A stretch of 7,605 bases of DNA from Chloroflexota bacterium (GCA_008501785.1 QQUD01000915.1:1-7605); one strand, 5' to 3'. Positions 1-6,144 are shown, counted from the stretch's first letter. Translations and numbers: made by a program. The notes: generated by a model not told the origin, from the sequence alone.

Positions 1-256
1 CTGCTTCTAGCAGTGCGCGGCGCAGTGGACATTTGCCATCGGGCGCAGGGGTGTAAATAGCGCCACTGGTGTAATTACAGGGGTGGTTGTCAAAATTAGT
101 GCTGTTGGACAGGTCTGCGGGGGTGTCAACGGTGATTATCGGACCAGCAGTTGTCTCAGCGCGCACGGGAGCTGATGTGGGCGTGATGGCCCAACTTGCC
201 AGCAAGATAAGGAGGAGACCGAAAACGGCCGTTTTTAATCGTTTTGCAAACATCAT
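1..256 (-). CDS. Secreted CSLREA-like surface protein, N-terminal part only
   Basis: This frame is open from an ATG at 256 to the left window edge (85 codons visible), so the gene is cut off and most of the protein is missing. Residues 1-33 form a clear Sec signal peptide: K5, R6 and K8, a Leu/Ile-rich core at about 11-20, and a likely cleavage after V31-R32-A33. The mature part begins with a TVDTPAD stretch (42-48) and ends with CPLRRALLEA (76-85). This resembles the start of CSLREA domains, a short Cys-Ser-Leu-Arg-Glu-Ala motif near the N terminus of large exported beta-helix or anchor proteins; here the Ser and Glu positions read Pro and Arg. C60 and C76 could form a disulfide. A GAGGG ribosome binding site lies at 267-271, 10 bases upstream. 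M2 is an equally possible start. The role is probably surface or extracellular; substrate or partner unknown. Confidence 0.8.
   Translation of the reverse strand, partial: MMFAKRLKTAVFGLLLILLASWAITPTSAPVRAETTAGPIITVDTPADLSNSTNFDNHPCNYTSGAIYTPAPDGKCPLRRALLEA
224..233. repeat. AACGGCCGTT palindrome in signal-peptide coding region
   Basis: Exact copy, extended to AAAACGGCCGTTTT at 222-235. It is read as K8-T9-A10-V11-F12 in the signal peptide of the secreted protein. Confidence 0.85.
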
Positions 257-626
257 GAAATATATACCCTCAACTATTGAACGTTCGCATTGCGCACGCT
301 GCTTTTCAATTGCGTTTGACTGTTTTTTGATTGGTTGTGGGTCGCTTGGTTTGAAGAGCAGGCAAGGCAGAGTAGCAGCCGCAACAAGCGAGATAAATAG
401 AACACATCAAACTTTTTCGACCCGTCTGCAAGAGGGTAAACGGAAAGCGATCCTAAAACGATCCAAAATTTTTTGGTTTTGATTTGGGTTTGGATTAATT
501 TATGGAAAGTAAGCGTCTAGAAATCACTTCCCTGTTCGGAGTAGAGGCTTTAGCCGGAACGGTTCCGGCTAAAGCCTCCACACCGGCAACTTGACTCTAG
601 ATGCTCGCTCACTAAGTTGTTTAGAG
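257..626. other. Intergenic stretch, upstream of the secreted protein gene
   Basis: No supported gene lies in these 370 bases. The part next to the secreted protein gene should carry its promoter, but no -35/-10 pair with good spacing stands out on the minus strand. A direct GGATCG pair and an A/T-rich quasi-palindrome (463-476) lie at about 448-476. The half nearer the MFS gene is filled by a palindromic element (512-605), described separately. Confidence 0.6.
512..605. repeat. 94-base palindromic element with perfect 17-bp central hairpin
   Basis: The centre is a perfect inverted repeat: GAGGCTTTAGCCGGAAC at 544-560, a single G at 561, then its exact complement at 562-578. The outer ends are also inverted copies, AGCGTCTAGA at 512-521 against TCTAGATGCT at 596-605, matching at 9 of 10 positions. 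The spacers between inner and outer arms match only weakly. The element begins 22 bases past the MFS stop codon, so it could block exonucleases or stop transcription, but no T-run follows the hairpin on the minus strand. It looks like a REP-like or MITE-like intergenic repeat. No target-site duplication is visible. Confidence 0.75.
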
Positions 627-1784
627 TTATTTTGCGGAGGCTCTTTGTAATGGGTTGGACTTAAGCAAAGACAACAGGAAAAAACCGGTCAGAAGGGCCA
701 GTATACTGACCACCAAAATTGTGGTGAAGATGTATTGCTCACCAAAAGATGCCGTAATCCATGCCACAATAAATGGCACAAAAACACCACCAGAAAGCCC
801 GCCTGCAAATATCAACGTTGTGCTATTTGACGCACCAAACACATCACTAATCCAATTGAAGCCATTTGGAAAAAAGACGGCAAGCGATCCACCTAGCAGC
901 GTAATGCTGATGGGTGCCAACGCTGCGCTATGTGAAGCCAATAGTAGGATGGCGGTTATGCTGACGCAGCTCATCACTATTTGCGCTGACGTAAAGCGAA
1001 TGCTGAGCGGGATGGCGGCTAGGCGGGCAAGTGTATACGTTAGAAAGAGGAGTGAGGTGATGGTTGCAGCCGTTTCGGCCGTAGTCCCCTTAGCAATCAG
1101 ATACGTTGCCGCATACCCTACCGTACTCGCTTCAAGTCCACCCCCCAAACCAAGAAACACAATAAAAACGAACAGAAGCGTGTGGTTTTGAGTTTTGTCT
1201 CGTGTTACCGGTTTCGCAGGCACACGATCATCGAGGATGAAGGCCAACGGGATAAGTAAGCCTGCCGCAGCTCCTAAAATAAGAAATGTGATCTGCGGTC
1301 GTGTTGGAAGTAACAAAAACAGCAGCGGACTCAAAATCGCTCCTATGCCAAAAATTGCATTAAGTAAATTGACCATTGCTGGACTACGTGATCCGAAGCC
1401 GACAGCAAATAAGCTGTTTATACCAATCGCCAGACTACCATAGGCTAATCCAATAAAAAAGATGCCGCCGATGGTGAGTGACCAGTATGGAGAAAACGCA
1501 ACCAGTAAGGACCCGAGTGTCAAAAACACCATTGACACCCCCACACGCCAACGTGCCAGAGCTGGGTAACGGGTTATGGGAATTGCACTTAAGATTCCCA
1601 ACACAGCACCTACATTATGTACGCTGATAGCAACACCGGCCGTACCGGTTTCTAAACCAAATCGCAGCGTAAAGTTGGGGAGCGATGGGCCGTACAGTGC
1701 CTGTGCGCCACCGATCAATATAAAGCTAAGAAGTCCGGTTAGTGCCATACGTGGCGTGACGAGTTGTGGAGAGTTTTTTATCAT
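627..1784 (-). CDS. Major facilitator superfamily (MFS) permease
   Basis: A 385-residue membrane protein, within the usual 380-450 for 12-helix MFS carriers. The whole chain is built of hydrophobic segments separated by short polar turns, with a longer charged loop at about 185-201 (DDRVPAKPVTRDKTQ) that should be the cytoplasmic link between the two six-helix halves. An Asn-Leu-Leu-Asn run followed by Gly-rich helix residues (139-153) and an acidic residue in the first helix of the second half (E218 in GGLEAST) recall sugar-permease-like MFS proteins such as the FucP group. The classical drug-exporter motif after helix 2 is weak. Substrate cannot be told. No clear ribosome binding site precedes ATG 1784; M13 is an alternative start, also without one. 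It lies 483 bases downstream of the ABC pair on the same strand and may or may not share its transcript. It contains no copy of the AACGGCCGTT palindrome common in the neighbours. Confidence 0.88.
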   Translation of the reverse strand: MIKNSPQLVTPRMALTGLLSFILIGGAQALYGPSLPNFTLRFGLETGTAGVAISVHNVGAVLGILSAIPITRYPALARWRVGVSMVFLTLGSLLVAFSPYWSLTIGGIFFIGLAYGSLAIGINSLFAVGFGSRSPAMVNLLNAIFGIGAILSPLLFLLLPTRPQITFLILGAAAGLLIPLAFILDDRVPAKPVTRDKTQNHTLLFVFIVFLGLGGGLEASTVGYAATYLIAKGTTAETAATITSLLFLTYTLARLAAIPLSIRFTSAQIVMSCVSITAILLLASHSAALAPISITLLGGSLAVFFPNGFNWISDVFGASNSTTLIFAGGLSGGVFVPFIVAWITASFGEQYIFTTILVVSILALLTGFFLLSLLKSNPLQRASAK

Positions 1785-1894
1785 GTGTCGTTATCTTTGT
1801 GGCTGTTATGCAACATTGCAGTAAGCCTTTTTAATTTTTTCCTGCTCTTGCAGAGTTTCGATATCCCTGTGAATAGCGTTTATGCCGATCCACT

Positions 1895-1959
1895 TCTCCT
1901 GTGTAAATCGAACATCTTGTTCGATGCCCGATTTAGAAAATCGGGCTACAAATTTTCAT
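1895..1959 (-). repeat. Double-hairpin repeat, copy A
   Basis: 65-base unit sharing its order of elements with copy B at 1991-2054: TCTCC, GTAAATCGAA, two hairpins, TAC, TTTTCAT. Hairpin 1 is ATCGAACA-TCT-TGTTCGAT (1907-1925), a perfect 8-bp stem. Hairpin 2 is GCCCGATTT-AGA-AAATCGGGC (1926-1946), a perfect 9-bp stem. Both have 3-base loops. Compared with copy B it carries one extra base near its right end, which breaks the shared reading frame on the minus strand. Confidence 0.8.
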
Positions 1960-1990
1960 TCATTTGTTGGTGCCGCGCAGCGGCGTGGTG

Positions 1991-2054
1991 TCTCCAATGT
2001 AAATCGAATTGCTAATTCGATATGCGATTTACCAAATCGCACTACGGTTTTCAT
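1991..2054 (-). repeat. Double-hairpin repeat, copy B
   Basis: 64-base relative of copy A. Hairpin 1 is ATCGAATT-GCT-AATTCGAT (2003-2021) and hairpin 2 is TGCGATTT-ACC-AAATCGCA (2023-2041), each with a perfect 8-bp stem and a 3-base loop. Where the stems differ from copy A, both arms differ together, so pairing is kept. On the minus strand the unit starts with ATG and reads RFGKSHIELAIRFT. Copy A reads RFSKSGIEQDVRFT in the matching frame, so peptide similarity and hairpins are both preserved. Confidence 0.8.
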
Positions 2055-2155
2055 GGGTGGTGGTGTGCCACGTTTATGATGTCTCCTCTTTTTTGGTCTC
2101 TAGCCCGTTACGAATTTAGGATTTTACCTGTTTTAGATGGTTAAGGTAGGTGGAA

Positions 2156-2165
2156 AACGGCCGTT
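2156..2165. repeat. AACGGCCGTT palindrome (intergenic copy)
   Basis: The only exact copy in this window that lies outside a gene; it extends to AAACGGCCGTTT at 2155-2166. It sits about 100 bases downstream of the second ABC gene. Confidence 0.85.
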
Positions 2166-2239
2166 TCCCCTCCAAAATCCATCCACACAAACAAGCAAAG
2201 GAACGGTCAAAAGACTCGGCCAGAGCAGAGGGGAGCAGA

Positions 2240-2261
2240 GGGCGACCACAAGGGTACGCCC
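2240..2261 (-). repeat. Hairpin directly after the second ABC gene
   Basis: GGGCG (2240-2244) plus ACC (2245-2247) pair with GGT (2253-2255) and CGCCC (2257-2261), with one bulged A at 2256. It begins 6 bases past the ABC stop codon on the minus strand. No T-run follows, so it may be a transcript-end stabiliser or a dispersed intergenic repeat and not a true intrinsic terminator. Confidence 0.5.
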
Positions 2262-2267
2262 CTACTT

Positions 2268-4124
2268 CTAACCGCCTTCATACCAGAGATGCTGCATTTC
2301 TTCACAGCGATCTAACAGCTCAGTGAGTGTACCGATGTCGGCAACACGGCCGTTTTTCATCACCACAATCTGATCCGCCTGCCGCAAAGCCGGTTTGCGA
2401 TGCGAAACGACTAAACAGGTAGGCTGTAGTCCATAATCCGTTGTCCGTTGTCCGTTGTCCGTTGACTGTTGACTGTTGACTGTTTTTTGTTCAAACAGCC
2501 TTTCCCACAAAAGCTGCTCCGTTTTCACATCCAGCGCACTCGACAAATCATCAAAGATGTACAGTTCTGGCTGACGCACAAACATCCGTGCCGCCGCCGT
2601 GCGTTGGATTTGACCACCGGACAGACGCACTCCTTTGGGACCAACCATCGTGTCTAAGCCGTCAGGCATTTCAGCCAGATCGGTTTCAAACACAGCTTGA
2701 TGAATGGCGGCGGGGAGGTTAACGGCCGTTTCATCCAACCCCAACAGCAAATTATCACGCAAACTCATGCTTATCAGCTGCGGAATTTGGGGGGTGTAAG
2801 CGGTGTGGGGTGGCGTGAAGAAGTTGGCGGGGTTGGTGATGAGTCGGCCGTTCCACCGCACCTCACCCGCATCCAATGGCAGCAGCCCTTGCAGAACCTG
2901 CAACAGCGTCGTCTTGCCCGAGCCAACGCGCCCGGTGATGACTGTAAAGCTGCCACGCTGCATCTGAAATGAGGTGTCCTCGATGCCAGTGAACTTGCCA
3001 TTCGTGCCATTGTTTTTATCGTGTCGATAACATAGGCCGTTAATTTCTAGCGTGGTCAAAGGCTGTGATACCGCTTGGCTTGATTGATTCAGGGCGGGCA
3101 CGTCTTCGTTGAGGTAGATGGGTGGGTGGGCTAAAACGGCCGTTTCAATCTCAGCCTTTGTCGTGTCAACTGGCGCAGTGGCCTGCAAAAATTCAACCAT
3201 CCGATTAAACGAAACGGTGGCTTGTTTAAACTGCGCCCAAAATTGACCCAGATCAGTTGTGTAGATCGCCAGGAAGGCCTGATATTGCACAAACAGCGCA
3301 AAATCACCCAGGGTAAAATCTCCACTACGGATGGCACCAGCCGCTAAAATGAGAATCAGGCCGGTGCCGAGCGCGTTACTGTTGGCATAGATTGAACGCA
3401 ACATTTGAGAGAGCACATTATCGCGCACCATCAGGTGACGACGCTCATCGTTGAGGTATTGGAACTGCCGCTGCACGTGTTCCTCAGCATTGGCGAGTTG
3501 GATGGCCTGCACGGAGGTCAAGATTTCGTTGAGCGTACCGGTCACTTTTTCGGTTGCCTCGCGGCTGGTACGACGATATCGCTTAATGCGGTTGCTGGCG
3601 GCCTGGGTAATCAGCAAAATAGCAGCCAACGGCAAAATTGTGACAAGGGTTAGCATCATATCAATGGTGAGCATAATCACAATTGCACTCACCGCAAAGG
3701 CAATCATGGCTATGGTGTCGATTACCCAGTCAACGGCATCCTCCATAATTTCACCATCATCCCGAAAGGTGCTGATCGCTTCGCCTGGTGAGGCAGCCAT
3801 TGCTTTTGCACCAGGTCGGCGTAAGATGTTTTGCAGCAGGTTGCGGCGCAGCAAGGCGCTGTGGACAAATCGGGTGCGCGTGTCGAGAATGACACCTGTG
3901 CGCAGGAAGAAGATGCCGCCAACGGCCGTTACCGTCACCATTCCCAAAATCGACCAAATCGACAGGTCGAGTGGGCTGCTGCCGGTGAGCCAGTCGAAAA
4001 AATATTTGGCAATCAAGCCAAACGCCAAATCAAGCATGGTTAAACCCATCCACATCAACGTGTTAATGAAATAGGTGAAGGGCATGTATGCAATTAGTCT
4101 CCAAATAACTTTTGCTGTTTTCAT
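2268..4124 (-). CDS. ABC exporter half-transporter, subunit with degenerate ATPase site
   Basis: A 618-residue type IV (ABCB-like) exporter half: six predicted membrane helices at about 10-38, 57-80, 132-153, 155-175, 247-265 and 272-290, then an ATPase domain from about 355. Walker A is GRVGSGKTT (398-406), Q-loop Q446, signature LSGGQ (501-505), Walker B ends in D525, switch histidine H575. The residue after D525, normally the catalytic Glu, is Asp526 (FDDLSSALD). This is known from the degenerate site of heterodimeric exporters such as TM287/288, LmrCD and BmrCD. The partner is the gene just upstream (4234-5979). An unusual polar insert at about 547-568 (NSQQSTDNGQ and so on), between Walker B and the switch His, is encoded by a heptanucleotide tandem repeat. 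Ribosome binding site AAAGGA at 4132-4137, 7 bases before ATG. Likely a plasma-membrane exporter of drugs, lipids or peptides; substrate unknown. Confidence 0.93.
   Translation of the reverse strand: MKTAKVIWRLIAYMPFTYFINTLMWMGLTMLDLAFGLIAKYFFDWLTGSSPLDLSIWSILGMVTVTAVGGIFFLRTGVILDTRTRFVHSALLRRNLLQNILRRPGAKAMAASPGEAISTFRDDGEIMEDAVDWVIDTIAMIAFAVSAIVIMLTIDMMLTLVTILPLAAILLITQAASNRIKRYRRTSREATEKVTGTLNEILTSVQAIQLANAEEHVQRQFQYLNDERRHLMVRDNVLSQMLRSIYANSNALGTGLILILAAGAIRSGDFTLGDFALFVQYQAFLAIYTTDLGQFWAQFKQATVSFNRMVEFLQATAPVDTTKAEIETAVLAHPPIYLNEDVPALNQSSQAVSQPLTTLEINGLCYRHDKNNGTNGKFTGIEDTSFQMQRGSFTVITGRVGSGKTTLLQVLQGLLPLDAGEVRWNGRLITNPANFFTPPHTAYTPQIPQLISMSLRDNLLLGLDETAVNLPAAIHQAVFETDLAEMPDGLDTMVGPKGVRLSGGQIQRTAAARMFVRQPELYIFDDLSSALDVKTEQLLWERLFEQKTVNSQQSTDNGQRTTDYGLQPTCLVVSHRKPALRQADQIVVMKNGRVADIGTLTELLDRCEEMQHLWYEGG
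2435..2483 (-). repeat. Heptanucleotide tandem repeat inside the ATPase domain
   Basis: Seven 7-base units on the plus strand: AATCCGT, three of TGTCCGT, then three of TGACTGT; degenerate units extend it to about 2421-2490. Because 3 x 7 bases equals 7 codons, only changes in multiples of three units keep the frame. It encodes the polar insert at about residues 549-565 of the degenerate ABC subunit. Similar short tandemly repeated heptamers are known from filamentous cyanobacteria. Confidence 0.9.
2721..2730. repeat. AACGGCCGTT palindrome in ABC gene
   Basis: Exact copy, read as T466-A467-V468 of the degenerate ABC subunit, in the variable segment between the Q-loop and the signature motif. 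Confidence 0.85.
3135..3144. repeat. AACGGCCGTT palindrome in ABC gene
   Basis: Exact copy (AAACGGCCGTTT at 3134-3145), read as T328-A329-V330 in the linker between the membrane and ATPase domains of the degenerate ABC subunit. Confidence 0.85.
3921..3930. repeat. AACGGCCGTT palindrome in ABC gene
   Basis: Exact copy, read as T66-A67-V68 within membrane helix 2 of the degenerate ABC subunit. It is followed by ACC, as in the longer palindrome at 6765-6780. Confidence 0.85.
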
Positions 4125-4153
4125 TGAATAATCCTTTGAATCAAAAGAATTCC

Positions 4154-4224
4154 AACCGCAGATTTCACAGATTTCACAGATTTTCTCGCTTCTTTAATCT
4201 GTGAAATCTGCGTAATCTGTGGTT
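4154..4224. repeat. Long inverted repeat between the two ABC genes
   Basis: Arms at 4154-4182 and 4196-4224 match at 26 of 29 positions around a 13-base T/C-rich loop. The left arm itself holds a direct repeat, ATTTCACAG twice. It fills most of the 109-base gap between the two ABC genes, ending 17 bases from the second gene's ribosome binding site. Elements built on CAGATTTCACAGATT are familiar dispersed intergenic repeats in many bacteria (general recollection, not a search). In RNA it would form a long stem that could stabilise the upstream message or adjust the ratio of the two subunits. Confidence 0.8.
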
Positions 4225-4233
4225 TAAAACTTC

Positions 4234-5979
4234 TTATACAAGCACATCCTCCAACCCAGTTTGCAGCAATTGTGCGAAGCGAGATTGGGGATTGGTTGCG
4301 AGTTGGTGACGGGAGCCGTATTCGAGAATACGGCCGTTTTCCAAAATCAAAATATCATCAGCCCGCTGCACCGTTGCCAGATGGTGGGCGATGATGATGC
4401 CGGTGCGGTTGTGCAGCAGGCGGTCTAGGGATCGTTCAATCAAATGTTCGGTGGCCGGATCGAGCCGGGATGATGCTTCGTCGAGAATGATCAAGCCGGG
4501 ATTTGTGAGGAACACTCGCGCAAATGCCAGCAACTGCCCCTGCCCTGCGGACAGGCTGCCCCTGCCAGATGACAGCACCGTATCCAATCCGTATTCCTGC
4601 GTTTCTAGCCATTCGGATAAACCCAAATCGGCCAGCGTCTCCAAGATATCGGCATCGGCGATGTGTGGATTGAAGAAGGTGAGGTTTTCACGAATGGAGG
4701 CGCGGAATAGCTGCACGTCTTGTGTGACCATCGCCACATGTGTACGCCAATGGGCAAGCTGCTGCGTGGGTGGCGCAACACCATCGAGCGTGATGCTGCC
4801 ACTGATCGGGTCGTACAAGCGCAAAATCAACCTGGCCAGCGTCGTTTTGCCGCTGCCGGTGCGCCCCAGCAATCCCAAAATACGTCCCTGCTGAAGTTGG
4901 AAGCTGATGTTTTGCAGCACAAGATCGTCAGCTTCGTAGCTAAATGTGAGATCGTGTACATTAAGGGTGAGAGGCGCGGTGGGGAGGGAACGGCCGTTTC
5001 CATCCACTAGCTTCGTCTCAATTGCCAACAATTCACGAATGCGCTGAATGCTGGCTTCGGCTTTTTGCAGATTTTCGAGCTGATTGCGCAGTTGAATCAT
5101 TGGGTCTTGAATCAGGTTGGCGTAGAGGATGAGGATGTAGGCGGTGCCGATGGTGATACGGCCGTTAAAAAACAGCGCTGCACAAATCACATATGTGATT
5201 CCATTGGCAATGGCAAACAGGACAATGCTGGCTGACCACATATTGTTGGCAACCTTGTTTGCTTTCAGTTGGGTTCTAAACCAGTCGCCAAACATCACAT
5301 CCACGCGGTGCAGCACAAAGTTAACCGCACCATTGGCGCGAATATCTTCAGTGGCGGCAAGCTGTTCGCTCAAGAAGCCATAAAATTTGCCGCTAAAGCC
5401 GCGCACCTTTTCCCAATGCTGAATCGCCAATCCACGCAGCCAGATCATGGCCGCCAGCCAAATGATGGTGAAGCTGCTCCAAACAAATCCCAACCAGCCA
5501 TTTTCGCGCCACAGCAAAACCAAGATGCCCACAATGAGCAGCAAATTACCCACCACAAACACGGCAAAGCGAGAAAAGAAGTTGGAGAGCGCGTTCACAT
5601 CACCATCGATGCGTTCTAGCATTTCGCCAGAAGTGTGTTGTTTATGGAAGGATTGATCGAGCCGCAAAACGTGACGCAGCAGATCATGACGCAGGGCATT
5701 GGTCGCGGTCCAAGCGACCTGTTCACCAAGGTAGGTGTTGCTGAGGGAGAGAATTTGGTTGATGGTGGCGATGCCCAGGAACAACAGTGCCGCGTTGATC
5801 AGTGTGGAGAGGGGGCCTTGGGAAACGGCCGTGTCTATAAAAAAGCGCATCACCTGCGGATTCACCAACCGCAATCCGATATGCGTCAGCAGCAAAATGG
5901 CCAGCAGTGTGGCATTTCGCCACTGCGGTTTTAAATATTGTTTGAGCAAAGCCCAGTATTGTTTGAGTGGTAATTTCAT
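4234..5979 (-). CDS. ABC exporter half-transporter, subunit with canonical catalytic Glu
   Basis: From ATG 5979 the protein has 581 residues, normal for an ABCB-like half exporter. An in-frame ATG at 6102 would add 41 residues, but that part is read through a tandem repeat and lacks exporter character. ATG 5979 has a good AAGGA site (5985-5989) 5 bases upstream. Membrane helices lie at about 23-37, 60-80, 136-156, 162-182, 248-270 and 276-290; SGEMLERIDGD (117-127) is the usual coupling-helix region. The ATPase domain has Walker A GRTGSGKTT (372-380), Q420, signature LSAGQ (476-480), Walker B D500 with catalytic E501, and switch H532 in IIAHHLATV. The Ala in LSAGQ is a non-canonical signature typical of heterodimer partners that face a degenerate Walker B. 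It is the first gene of the exporter pair, preceded by the leader at 6105-6300. Substrate unknown. Confidence 0.94.
   Translation of the reverse strand: MKLPLKQYWALLKQYLKPQWRNATLLAILLLTHIGLRLVNPQVMRFFIDTAVSQGPLSTLINAALLFLGIATINQILSLSNTYLGEQVAWTATNALRHDLLRHVLRLDQSFHKQHTSGEMLERIDGDVNALSNFFSRFAVFVVGNLLLIVGILVLLWRENGWLGFVWSSFTIIWLAAMIWLRGLAIQHWEKVRGFSGKFYGFLSEQLAATEDIRANGAVNFVLHRVDVMFGDWFRTQLKANKVANNMWSASIVLFAIANGITYVICAALFFNGRITIGTAYILILYANLIQDPMIQLRNQLENLQKAEASIQRIRELLAIETKLVDGNGRSLPTAPLTLNVHDLTFSYEADDLVLQNISFQLQQGRILGLLGRTGSGKTTLARLILRLYDPISGSITLDGVAPPTQQLAHWRTHVAMVTQDVQLFRASIRENLTFFNPHIADADILETLADLGLSEWLETQEYGLDTVLSSGRGSLSAGQGQLLAFARVFLTNPGLIILDEASSRLDPATEHLIERSLDRLLHNRTGIIIAHHLATVQRADDILILENGRILEYGSRHQLATNPQSRFAQLLQTGLEDVLV
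4989..4998. repeat. AACGGCCGTT palindrome in ABC gene
   Basis: Exact copy in the canonical ABC subunit, read in the other frame as N328-G329-R330, in the linker before the ATPase domain. Confidence 0.85.
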
Positions 5980-6000
5980 GATGGTCCTTTTGAGGAAATA

Positions 6001-6029
6001 GGTGCAGGGTGCAAAGGTGCAAGGTGCAA
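6001..6029. repeat. GGTGCAA heptanucleotide tandem repeat upstream of ABC start
   Basis: Four units: GGTGCAG, GGTGCAA, then after one extra A, GGTGCAA twice. It lies 22-50 bases upstream of the canonical ABC subunit's start codon and explains the Leu-Ala-Pro-Cys-Thr-like residues that appear if the frame is read from ATG 6102. It is the second 7-base tandem repeat in the window. Confidence 0.85.
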
Positions 6030-6035
6030 GGGAAG

Positions 6036-6072
6036 AAAAATGCCACGGCATGGTGCGGCTCGTGGTGCTTTT
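6036..6072 (-). terminator. Second, weaker terminator-like hairpin in the ABC leader
   Basis: On the minus strand AAAAGCACCACG (6072-6061) can pair with CGTGGCATTTTT (6047-6036): five strong pairs next to the loop, two mismatches, then a G-T wobble and four A-T pairs, with a run of T5 at the end. Its CGTGGC arm could also pair with the GCCACG arm of the main terminator. It may be a weak terminator, an alternative fold of the leader, or chance. Confidence 0.4.
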
Positions 6073-6104
6073 GGTATTGATGGTGATCGATTGGGGATAC
6101 AACG

Positions 6105-6144
6105 CAATAAAAAAGCCACGAGCTGTTGCGCAACCGTGGCTTTT
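6105..6144 (-). terminator. Rho-independent terminator in the exporter leader
   Basis: On the minus strand AAAAGCCACG (6144-6135) pairs perfectly with CGTGGCTTTT (6120-6111), followed at once by two further T, giving T6 then ATTG. The loop contains the palindrome GTTGCGCAAC (6134-6125). Stem and T-run match an intrinsic terminator. It stands 35 bases after the stop of the 21-codon leader frame and 125 bases ahead of the first ABC start codon. It could simply end the glycosyltransferase transcript, but a promoter and a translated-looking frame lie between that gene and the hairpin, which favours an attenuator. Confidence 0.82.

Larger units (their letters stand above)
1785..2267. other. Repeat-rich intergenic stretch between ABC pair and MFS gene
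   Basis: These 483 bases hold no convincing gene. Contents from left to right: the presumed MFS upstream region, two related double-hairpin repeats (1895-1959 and 1991-2054) separated by a GCCGC-GCA-GCGGC mini-hairpin at 1972-1984, an AACGGCCGTT palindrome at 2156-2165, a short direct repeat of GAGCAGAGGG-type sequence at about 2224-2242, and a hairpin right after the ABC stop (2240-2261). On the minus strand the part from about 1926 down to 1804 is open in one frame and ends in a Lys/Glu-rich stretch (IETLQEQEKIKKAY), which may be the remnant of a decayed gene. Confidence 0.6.

Noticed and set aside
87..482. 131-codon plus-strand frame
   Set aside because: It overlaps the signal-peptide gene on the other strand, has no ribosome binding site or recognisable domain, and its composition changes abruptly where it leaves the opposite gene.
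655..1191. 178-codon plus-strand frame
   Set aside because: It is the antisense reading of the MFS gene; the minus-strand frame has a clear membrane-protein pattern and this one does not.
1956..2054. 32-codon minus-strand frame starting in repeat copy B
   Set aside because: No ribosome binding site precedes it and most of it is the hairpin repeat itself; kept only as an observation on the repeat.
1895..2054. CRISPR-like spacing of two repeats
   Set aside because: Only two imperfect copies, each with two internal hairpins, no further units and no cas genes.
3451..4074. 207-codon plus-strand frame
   Set aside because: Antisense of the ABC membrane domain; the real gene has all ATPase motifs in one uninterrupted frame.
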